Part shown: piece after piece, positions 8,034-16,900 of the stretch
Layout of the letters: the number at the start of each line of letters is the position of its first letter
Numbering within the stretch: the stretch's first letter is position 1
IMG/VR virus record: IMGVR_UViG_3300045131_002298
Location: 1 to 64,000 of that record
Reading direction: 5' to 3' (one strand)
DNA: 64,000 nt
From: a virus
Notes under the pieces: generated by a model
Databases searched by the model: none
Told to the model about the DNA's origin: nothing
What the model saw: only the letters and a program-made list of their open reading frames with translations
Made by a program: the position numbers and the translations under genes

Positions 8034-11000
8034 CTACCAATCGCTGGCTGGTCTTGAAAGCATCATTTGTCCTGTACAAGTCCATGCGGTGTCATGCCAT
8101 CTATTGTTACCATAATTACCAGTATTAACTGCTGTATAATTATGATCCAAAGTAAGAGCTATATCCCCCACAGAACTTAATGTTCCGCTATGCGTTAAAG
8201 TTATAGACATGTTACAGTATGCAGTCAGTGTTTCCCAGTGTTGCTGATTCCATATATATACCGACCCACCAGGGCCTGTAACATAATATCCAGACCCATT
8301 CTCATCACTATCATACCACTCTACCTTTACTCCATTATAAGACCCTAAGGCAAAGTATACTGTGCTTAGTCCTGTAGACCACCATACACCTACGCCTCCT
8401 CCGTCCATATACCAAGCTACTGCTCCAAACCACGAGCTTCCTCCGGTCCTTGAATATGTATAATTTTTTGTAGGTCCGGTAACAGCCCCATACCAAGTAT
8501 TGGTGATATCGGCACCATTTGTGGGAATGTTAATTCCCCACTGTTTAGCCGTCTCTCCATACAGGCTAAATACATTCCATGTTCCAGCTATTTCATCAGT
8601 GTCTGAACACCCAATATATCCCACCAAAATCTTTGTGCTACCTTCTCCTCTAGTTATCATCTTAGCATAAGTTGTAACCGGAGCATCTGTAGACATAGTG
8701 ATATCTGTAGCAGATAACCATACATAGTAAAACGTGCCAGCACTTCCGCTAATTGTCATATCAAGCCCAGAATTTGGCAGTGTTCTGTTAGAGAGGTCTG
8801 GAAAGATTATATTAGGTGAATCTACTGTAGGGACAAGTCGCACATGGGTTGTATCAAGATACTCTAGGCGAACAGGAATGCCGGTCTGCTTTTGTTGGTC
8901 AAATGTTCCTGACGCCGCAATCATTGTTCTTAGGTTATTCAGTTCACTTTGTATTCTATTGCTACTCCAAGTAGTATTTGTGGCAACATTAGCATCCTCA
9001 ATCACTCCAGTAATGACGCCAATTCCGTCTCTTAAGTAAGTTCCAGAGAAGTCACCGCCATTAACTTTTCTTACTGAAATATTATCAACAGACACCGTAA
9101 ACCCCTGAGAAGGGACGAGTTCTATAAGAGAACCAGATCCAGCCACAAGGTTAGCCACAACGCTACCAGCTAAACTCTGTGAACTGCCGAGGGTATCTGC
9201 TAGTCTCGGAGCCACACTACCAGACGTGCATTCTACGAGAGAATACGAAACCTGATAGCAATCTCCTTCAGTGAGAGATATTGATTGCGATAGAGAGGCC
9301 GTTCCCGCAGTATGGACCATATATTTATTGTCAGAATCATATTCCCATCCAGTTCCTATTGTCCAATTTGCGTCTGTAGTAAAATCACCGTTAGTTACTA
9401 ATTCTGTTCCGAGAGCCACAGGAGTTAATTGAAGAGTGGCTACCCACCTTGCATTATTTCCAGGCCAGTTTTGTGAAATATATCCATTTACCTGGGGGGT
9501 GGTTGATACAAAAAGCTGACCAGCATAAGAACCCCAAAAGTCCTGCGAATTAGCCATATATACATACAAAAGCTGTCCAACAAGTGTTGAGACTTCTGGA
9601 CCGTCACTTAACGGAGACAGAAGGTTATCCTCATCATATATTTGCGAGGTATCATGGATATTAACCTTATGGACTAATTCTCTATTAGCTAATATTGGGT
9701 CCAGTGGATCATAGGTTAAGATACCCTCACCACCTACCATCAGTATTCCAGATGTCCCCTTCTTCTTTATCACCTTAAATTCATATATTGTATCTGGATA
9801 TATTGCTACTTCTGCTAACCCATCAAGGTGGGTAGCGTTCAGTGTGGTTTGTCTAATTGCCGATATCCCTGCCGAATAAATAAACTTACCATTAGCATCG
9901 GTTCTAACTTGTCCTATGTGCCTTGCCCAATAACCATAGTAAGATTCAGCTAACCTTCCATTATCGGGAGGTGTCTCTGACAGGAATAACCATAAGCGTA
10001 AGTCTTTATCGGCATTATATTCGTCATCCCCCGGCTGAAGAGGTCTTCCATCCTGTCCTTCAGGGTTACCATTATAAATATCAACATCCCCGCCTATGTA
10101 TACATAGTATAATGTGGACGGCAGAATGTTGGTATAAACGAAGCGCAAGGTTCCGTCAGGGTTTAGTTCAAGTCTAGTTGAGGTGGTTGTAACTTCTCTA
10201 CTCTGGCCTATATAGTATAAGCTTTCAGGTATGTATATCTGTCCATAACAACCATAATTTAGTTGTAATGTTAACGTGTCTTCACTTGTGAAGACCAGAT
10301 CAAAGTCGGAAAATTCTCTATAAACTTCTTTTAGATCTGATGTTCGAGATATTAGAGAAGCTGTAAGAATATTAACAAATTTAGCTTCATTATTAGTATC
10401 TATGGTCCCGACTAATACTGCATTACGACCAAGCCCCACATCACCTAAATAGTTATTCGACGGGGCAGTGTTTGAGCAGAACAGCCTCCCCCTATAATCA
10501 TAATCTCGCAACATAAATCCGCTGGATCTATCAGCCAGATAAACATAGTATGGGGACTGAACACGATCCGCCTGTAAAGTAGTTGTTGAAAGTGTCTGGG
10601 TAGATTCAGTCCAATCTAGGACCGGAGTAAATGAAAATACGCTGGTTTTTTTCGAGGCAGCTATATTTTGCTCATTAACTTTTAGGTAATCATACTCACC
10701 ATAATTAGGTCTTAGGCTCAGTTCATCTTCAGATACAAACGTAAGGATTAATTCTGTAGTAAAGCCTCTTATAAACCCGTCATAAGTAGTGCGGAACTGA
10801 CTTATATCAAAACCAATACCCTCGACAGCTACGGCTGCATTGGCTCCAGAAATGGCATTTATGATTGTAACTTTTGTATTCTGAACAGTTGTAAGGAGAC
10901 TGGTTATTGCTGCTCTATTTTCAGGAGTAATGGCTCTGGGGTATGGTGGGTTATCTACCCAACTCTCTAGGCCCTCTACTAATGCCTCCACGGCATTGCT

Positions 11001-12662
11001 ATACAACAAAGACTCATCGTCCAAGTCTAATGAATCTGCAATAACTATAAAATCTTCAGATTCCTGAACTACTGAGTCTCTCACCTGTTTTAGCGCATTG
11101 GCCTCTGCGAGAGTAATATAACCATCAGATGAAAATCTGTCTATTCCTTCGGAGAGAGCATCTAGAGCTACACCCACTTCATCTATCTGATCATTTACAT
11201 ATGTCGAAACTTTATTATCTTTTGCAGTAATTAGTGCTGTTTCTAGGATGGCTTTCTTACTCTTTACAGCTACAAACAGGGCTTTTATTGTCCCTCTATC
11301 GTCGGCTGTAATTGTTAACGGATATGTGGGTTGATCTATCCATAGAGATAGTTCGTCCTGTAGATCTATCAATGCGATAAGATAAGAATTACCATAGGCT
11401 GTTAAGCCTTCGGTAGCAGCTTCCGCTAATAATTCCTCTGACTCAGCGAAAAGTGTATTAAGTTGTAATTTTAGGGAATTAGCTTCTGGCAGAGTAAGGA
11501 TTAAATCCGACGAAATAGAATCGAATGAACTCGTAATATCATTGATCGCCGTAGTAACATCCGCAATTTCAGCCTTTACAAAATCCCTAACCCTATAAGT
11601 CTGTCTATTAGAAACCGCCTCTAGTAGTTTCCCTTTAGCTGCCTGAACTTCATTGATAAGGCGTTGGATTTCAGTCCTATCAGCTATAGTTATAGCAAGT
11701 GGGTATCTATCTTGATTAATCCAAGGAGCTATTCCGTTCCGTAGTGCCGTTAGTGCCGCCTGATATCCGGTGTCACCGGGGGCTATTCCAAGTTCCGCAG
11801 CTAAGGTGGTTAGTTCAACAGACTCCGCTATTAATTGCTCCACCGTGAGTCTTAGCGAATTTGATTCTGATAGAGATATAAAAAGGTCAGAAGAATAGCT
11901 AGATACATCACTAGAAAGACCCGAAAGTATGTCAGACACATCACCAAATTGTTCGTTAACATAATTAGTAGTGTCTATAAATTGGCTAGCTATGGTTTCT
12001 TGGTATCCAAAAAAATCTTCTAATAATTCATTATGGTCTTCTACCAAAACATTAGTAGTGTCTGTTAAAGAATGTAAGTCATCTAAAACATCCTGAAAGC
12101 CTTCAATCATGTCCCCGGAATATCTTTTCCAGAAATACCCGTTCCACATAAGCTTAATATCACGATAAGCCACTACATGTGCGGCTCCACGCTTCAAACC
12201 GGGATTAGGTAATTCATCATCTCCCTCACATGTAAAAAACCATTCTAAGGGCTTCCATGACTGAGTGTCTACATCCCACCACCAATAATCCTTTGATCTA
12301 CTATCATAATAAGGAATATCAGTAGGAGGCCAATTAGCTCTTGGTGTAGTCCACATCTCAAACGGCTGCCTTGAGCCATAAGGTTCTCCGGTTCTAGGGT
12401 TTATTTCTCCAGGGATAGGTAAATCGTTTACAGTATTGGCGGCTCCATCTTCCTCTATTATTCTATAATCAAGTCCATCCCAAAAAACAGCAGAGTACCA
12501 GTCTCTAACCCATCTTTCCTGTCCATAAAAATTACCTTCTGGTGACTGCCATCCTAATGCTCTAGAATAAGTTACACCATCTCCCAAAGAAGGAGCAGTA
12601 CCTCCCTCAGGAACATAATATAGCCAATTACCTTTATCTTCTATTGTGGAATCATAAGTCAT
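8034..12662 (-). CDS. Very large tail-tip / fibre protein with helical repeats
   Basis: 1542 residues, starting MTYDSTIEDKG. Residues about 190-620 contain three to four related alpha-helical units, each with a SSD-ITL-EANSLKLQ start, an ES-EL segment and a final WIDQ-YPLAIT-DR block. Such units are known in phage tail-tip and fibre proteins. Two beta modules follow (SEDELSLRPNYG and SEDTLTLQLNYG), then a carbohydrate-binding-like module (ELVTNGDFTTDANW…) at about 1090-1180. The C-terminus shares the module found in the 301-residue tip protein at 3541-4446. It probably projects from the baseplate and contacts the host surface. Exact position in the virion is unknown. Confidence 0.7.
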   Translation of the reverse strand: MTYDSTIEDKGNWLYYVPEGGTAPSLGDGVTYSRALGWQSPEGNFYGQERWVRDWYSAVFWDGLDYRIIEEDGAANTVNDLPIPGEINPRTGEPYGSRQPFEMWTTPRANWPPTDIPYYDSRSKDYWWWDVDTQSWKPLEWFFTCEGDDELPNPGLKRGAAHVVAYRDIKLMWNGYFWKRYSGDMIEGFQDVLDDLHSLTDTTNVLVEDHNELLEDFFGYQETIASQFIDTTNYVNEQFGDVSDILSGLSSDVSSYSSDLFISLSESNSLRLTVEQLIAESVELTTLAAELGIAPGDTGYQAALTALRNGIAPWINQDRYPLAITIADRTEIQRLINEVQAAKGKLLEAVSNRQTYRVRDFVKAEIADVTTAINDITSSFDSISSDLILTLPEANSLKLQLNTLFAESEELLAEAATEGLTAYGNSYLIALIDLQDELSLWIDQPTYPLTITADDRGTIKALFVAVKSKKAILETALITAKDNKVSTYVNDQIDEVGVALDALSEGIDRFSSDGYITLAEANALKQVRDSVVQESEDFIVIADSLDLDDESLLYSNAVEALVEGLESWVDNPPYPRAITPENRAAITSLLTTVQNTKVTIINAISGANAAVAVEGIGFDISQFRTTYDGFIRGFTTELILTFVSEDELSLRPNYGEYDYLKVNEQNIAASKKTSVFSFTPVLDWTESTQTLSTTTLQADRVQSPYYVYLADRSSGFMLRDYDYRGRLFCSNTAPSNNYLGDVGLGRNAVLVGTIDTNNEAKFVNILTASLISRTSDLKEVYREFSDFDLVFTSEDTLTLQLNYGCYGQIYIPESLYYIGQSREVTTTSTRLELNPDGTLRFVYTNILPSTLYYVYIGGDVDIYNGNPEGQDGRPLQPGDDEYNADKDLRLWLFLSETPPDNGRLAESYYGYWARHIGQVRTDANGKFIYSAGISAIRQTTLNATHLDGLAEVAIYPDTIYEFKVIKKKGTSGILMVGGEGILTYDPLDPILANRELVHKVNIHDTSQIYDEDNLLSPLSDGPEVSTLVGQLLYVYMANSQDFWGSYAGQLFVSTTPQVNGYISQNWPGNNARWVATLQLTPVALGTELVTNGDFTTDANWTIGTGWEYDSDNKYMVHTAGTASLSQSISLTEGDCYQVSYSLVECTSGSVAPRLADTLGSSQSLAGSVVANLVAGSGSLIELVPSQGFTVSVDNISVRKVNGGDFSGTYLRDGIGVITGVIEDANVATNTTWSSNRIQSELNNLRTMIAASGTFDQQKQTGIPVRLEYLDTTHVRLVPTVDSPNIIFPDLSNRTLPNSGLDMTISGSAGTFYYVWLSATDITMSTDAPVTTYAKMITRGEGSTKILVGYIGCSDTDEIAGTWNVFSLYGETAKQWGINIPTNGADITNTWYGAVTGPTKNYTYSRTGGSSWFGAVAWYMDGGGVGVWWSTGLSTVYFALGSYNGVKVEWYDSDENGSGYYVTGPGGSVYIWNQQHWETLTAYCNMSITLTHSGTLSSVGDIALTLDHNYTAVNTGNYGNNRWHDTAWTCTGQMMLSRPASDW

Positions 12663-12668
12663 ATTATT

Positions 12669-12962
12669 TTATGCTATATATCCTTCTATATCCAATTGAG
12701 TAGGAACCGCGGGTGAAGTTCCCATAGCCCTAACGTTAAAGTTAAACATTTCAAAACCTTGCATTACTGACATAGCTGAATCTCCTATTATTATAGGTTT
12801 CCCAGTTACTCTCCAGCAGGCTATCTTAGGATGTAGGTCAAAAGACCAAAGATCAAATGCTAACGCCCCTCCGTTTGCTATAACTGCTTCCTCTGAGCAT
12901 ACGGGAGGACCGGCCCCCCAAGTATCTCCAGGAGTTTCAGGTGGAAAATATTTGACTGACAT
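12669..12962 (-). CDS. Small virion-associated paralogue 3
   Basis: 97 residues (MSVKYFPPETPG). It is the third of three tandem related genes. The shared signature is a CWxVTGKxxII segment, then GFEMFNFNV, then a GTSPAVPT ending. Start overlaps the stop of the gene upstream by one base. Two cysteines (CSEE, ACWR) are conserved in position with its paralogues. No known family is recognised; location between baseplate and fibre genes suggests a baseplate decoration or fibre adaptor. Confidence 0.6.
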   Translation of the reverse strand: MSVKYFPPETPGDTWGAGPPVCSEEAVIANGGALAFDLWSFDLHPKIACWRVTGKPIIIGDSAMSVMQGFEMFNFNVRAMGTSPAVPTQLDIEGYIA

Positions 12963-13243
12963 TATGCTGCCCTACTATTACTATTATACAATCCAGGAAG
13001 TCCTGCTAGTGAAGGAACAGCAGGTTGTGTAGTACCTTGTGAGAAGTTAAAATTTATTACTTCCATGCCGTTATGTATTCCCATAGTATTACCTTGAATT
13101 TTAACCCTTAAACCAGTAATTGACCAACATGCCATAGCTATAGTATCTTCAATAACCATTCCTACGTAAGCGGCTCCTGCACATCCTGGACCTCCTAGTT
13201 TTTCCGCGCCCCCTGGAGCAGATCCTATATACTTAGCCCCCAT
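12962..13243 (-). CDS. Small virion-associated paralogue 2
   Basis: 93 residues (MGAKYIGSAPGG). It shares ACWSITGLRVKI, GMEVINFNFSQGTTQPAVP and a Gly-rich start with both neighbours. The family therefore appears to have arisen by tandem duplication. The gene overlaps the next one by a single base, so the three are probably translated together. Function is unknown. Confidence 0.6.
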   Translation of the reverse strand: MGAKYIGSAPGGAEKLGGPGCAGAAYVGMVIEDTIAMACWSITGLRVKIQGNTMGIHNGMEVINFNFSQGTTQPAVPSLAGLPGLYNSNSRAA

Positions 13244-13247
13244 TTTG

Positions 13248-13598
13248 TTATACTCCTACTGTTCCTACTATATTAGTATATGTAGATAATGCGGGTTGTG
13301 TTCCGCTTGTGTGAAAGTTAAAATTCACCATTTCAAAACCAGCCTGGACTGAAAATTCCTTATCATTTATTATTACTGCTCTGCCAGATACTTTCCAGCA
13401 CATCTTTTGAAAAGTATCTACTGGAACTCCGCCTTGAGGTATACCATAATTTCTGTAAACATGAGAAACTACTCCTTCTACGGTAGTGGGCCCATCAAAG
13501 GCAACAGCCCCTGACCCCGCAGCCGCTGTAGAACAAACCCCGGAATTATTAGAAAACACGCCCCCTGGCCCTACACCTGTTATATACTTACCACCCAT
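13248..13598 (-). CDS. Small virion-associated paralogue 1
   Basis: 116 residues (MGGKYITGVGPGG), the longest of the three. Relative to its paralogues it has an extra segment of about 25 residues (HVYRNYGIPQGGVPVDTFQ) before the conserved MCWKVSGRAVII and GFEMVNFNF block. Function is unknown. Its ATG directly follows the TAA that ends the open frame described at 13599-13697. Confidence 0.6.
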   Translation of the reverse strand: MGGKYITGVGPGGVFSNNSGVCSTAAAGSGAVAFDGPTTVEGVVSHVYRNYGIPQGGVPVDTFQKMCWKVSGRAVIINDKEFSVQAGFEMVNFNFHTSGTQPALSTYTNIVGTVGV

Positions 13599-13697
13599 TA
13601 CTTAAGCCTTTCGACAAACGTCTTTTTTACTTTGTCTCCATGCTTACTATCTTCCACATAAGCACAGTTTCTGCCTTGAATTAGATAATTTTTTAAA
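13599..13697 (-). other. Open frame without ATG, possible gene remnant
   Basis: Between 13,709 and 13,598 the minus strand is open for about 32 codons (…NYLIQGRNCAYVEDSKHG…TFVERLK), ending in TAA that touches the next ATG. No ATG lies in frame; a GTG would give only 19 residues. It may be the tail of a decayed gene or a product made from a rare start. Low confidence. Confidence 0.3.
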
Positions 13698-13708
13698 GTA
13701 AGCTATAT

Positions 13709-13906
13709 TTACTTCTTGCCTTTTTTAGTAGGAATTAACCCAGTTACAAGCTCCTCTAATTGTGTCAGCCTTTCTTTAAGTTCAATATTTTCTTGCTTTA
13801 CTTTGTTAGCCATTATAGCCTGTGGTGTTTTATCTACCTTTAGCCATCCTTTTTTCCCTCGTCTACTCATCCCCATGGGTGGGGTATCAAATACGTCTTT
13901 AGCCAT
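13709..13906 (-). CDS. Small coiled-coil protein, 65 aa
   Basis: 65 residues from ATG 13906 (MAKDVFDTPPMG), which overlaps the end of the 1719-residue gene; a longer in-frame start would overlap it more. The first half is Gly/Arg/Lys-rich, the second a coiled coil (NIELKERLTQLEELV) with a basic end (PTKKGKK). It could be a fibre or baseplate connector. No family recognised. Confidence 0.55.
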   Translation of the reverse strand: MAKDVFDTPPMGMSRRGKKGWLKVDKTPQAIMANKVKQENIELKERLTQLEELVTGLIPTKKGKK

Positions 13907-13907
13907 T

Positions 13908-16900
13908 TTACTCAACCCTCGATGCAATAAATCCAATATTGCGAACCTTGGGGGTTAACGCACGATTAGATGTTTCAAGATAAATTAGTGGTCTAAGCTG
14001 TGAAAACTCTTTCATTACAATAGTTCCACCAGTTGTATATGCATTATTTCCTACAGAGGCCACTCCAGCAGTTGTGTATAACTCAAATGTATTAGTGTCG
14101 GCATTAGTAACAACCCAATCACCGTTAGCATTACTATTTCCTCCTACACTATCAATAGTAACGATTGCCCCTTCTTTGTAACCGTGCGCTGCAGATGTGA
14201 TAACTATTGGTTCTGCATTAGTGGCATTTGTTATACTAGCTTCATCTGGTGTCTCAAACTGATATGAATACCATGGGTCATCTAAAGCTACAGGGGTATA
14301 GCCTTCTTTTAATCCTAATTCTACCCAGGTAACTCCATCATCCACTGAAAATTTAGGAGTCACACTTCTCACGCCCGTCCCGTTAGTCCCATCAGTATCC
14401 AAGTCCATAAAGGCTGATACCTTATTTGGGTAAGACAACGCATCACTAAATTCACTATCATTACCTATGTAGCTTGCACTAGCATTATGATATAATAGCA
14501 GTATACCAGCAAACTTATCTACAATTTGATAACTTCCGCCTAGACTTGTCACATCTACTCGTAATTGTAATTTAGTTATTATATCATCTAGCTCGGTGTT
14601 TATATATGGATGGAACGGTATCCATGTAACCCCACTATCTAAAGAATATGCCCACGTTACATTGGTGCCAGGAGCTATAAACTCCTCTACAGCCATTACC
14701 AAAATAGAAGCCTGAATACCAGTTAATTCAGTCCATACTATTTGACAATCATTTTCAAAATTAGACTTATATAGTTTGTATTTTAAATCTCGCTTTGTCC
14801 ATGGTTCCCATGTCCTGTTGTTAGGGCCATGGAATAGCACTCCTTCACAGGTATGAACAACAATGCGCTGACCTGTAAGAATATCAACAGTACCTAATTC
14901 AGAACTATACAAATTAAAATCAGTACTACCGCCACTAGGAATACCTACAAAACAATACTCTTGTCCTGGATTATATCCCAGCACATTATCAAATACAAAC
15001 CTAGTCTCTATACTACTGTCTGTTGACACATCTATGTCATCTGGTGTAAGAGTTTTAGAAGCATACACTAAAGGACCAGGGTAGCCATTAACAGTGTTCC
15101 TTATTTGCACAGTGTATGGCATTGTGGCTGATTTAGTTTTAAAAAACAACCCTAACTCAGATATATAAGTTAAATCGTTGTTTACCACAAACGTCTGAGC
15201 CAGGGGATCTCCTTGTACTATAACCTGTCCTGTCTCAGTAACCGTTTCTGTGGTTATTACTTTTTCTATAGAAGAAATTCCAACTACAGTGTTTTGATTA
15301 GTCTGCGTAAAACCAGCGGTATAATAATTTGCAGTTGCGGTTGATATATCCGGATCTGCATAATAAAATACCCTAATAATAGCGTTACCAATAGGGATTC
15401 CCTCTGGAACTAAAAATGTTGCAGTTAATGAACCAGTATTACTAGAAGTAACAGTAGTTTTTGATTGGTAGGTATGTGAACCTATCGCCCCACTGTGATT
15501 TACAGGAGAAGAGTCATAAGTCAAATCACAGGCTATCCCATTCATAGTTACAGCGTGATCCACATTAGGAAGAAGCCCAATAACATCACACGCTATAGTC
15601 ACTCCTGACCGCATCATACCTTGAAGAGTAAAATCAACCACCCTGTCACCCATCTCTTGTGTGACCTTATTAGGAACTAAGGATTCAACCTGTTGTGTTC
15701 CTGTTCTAGTTGTATCAAATACTCCTGTCCAAGTAGGAGCTGACCAAACCCCTGCGTATTGGTGCCAGTTTGTGGTACGAGGTAAGCCATTTGACCATCC
15801 ACCCCAATCAACTTCAGATACAACGGTTGGATTAATTGTATCTAATAATGGCTGTAAATTACTATCAAAGTCAATATTAAGTTGAGGTAATTGTGCGGAA
15901 TCTACAAACACATCTATCTCTGGGGTTATTAGCATATGACCGTAGTAATTTTCATATGTAAAATCTGAAGCTCCGTTTACTGTAATACCTGCTTGAGTCT
16001 GCTCATCAAACACCTCTGGTTGGTAGTCTAGCATAATGCTATTTCCGGCCTGTCGTACATGCACAGAATTATCTAAATCTACTTCTATAACCTGCATATC
16101 TTGAGACGCAGGAAGCCTAATACATCTCTCATTTCTATCTATTGCTGCGGTATGAGCTAGGCCCCCAGTAGAAAAATTTAGATCTATTTTACCAAATCCT
16201 GTGAGAGCATCTGTAAACACACCTTGCTTTTCAGCAGTAGTAGCCACGCCTCCCACTAACCCATACAGATCCTTATTAGATACCTCTTTTTCTAAGTCAT
16301 TAACTGTATTCCAATATTCTAATCTCTCTATACGTTCCTGCAGTCTTTGTATACCTCTTTGCGTAATTCTTTTAGGCTCTACAGAAACAACTGCAACGTC
16401 AGATATGGAATATGTGTATGCCGGTACATGTATAACAGCTAAAGTTAGCACCCCACTTTGATCAGGAGGAGCAGGGGGAGCTAAAGCAGGAGCACCAGTT
16501 ATTAGTCTAAAATTCCCAAAATCATCAATAGTCAATTTATCAATTCTTCCCAAGTAATACTCATAATCAAATCCAGGATCTTCCCCTGATCCTGGCATTG
16601 TGCCGGTTGTTCTAAAGTCTAAACAGTCACGTAAATATAACCCGCCATACATTTCTATATCGGTGTAGCTATCATAAGAAGCAGCAGTTACAACATCTCC
16701 CTCTAAAATATGAGCCCATGCATAAAAAGTAACATAATAGGTTGCAGATGAAATAGGCTGTCCTGTAACTCCGGTCCCGTGCTCTCCGGCTGCAGACCAG
16801 TCAATTTGTGATGTGTCGTGCGATAAAGCCCCACTATTCTTTAATAGAGAGTATGATGTATATTGTGTGGCGGACTGCCCCGCACTATTATTAATACGAA

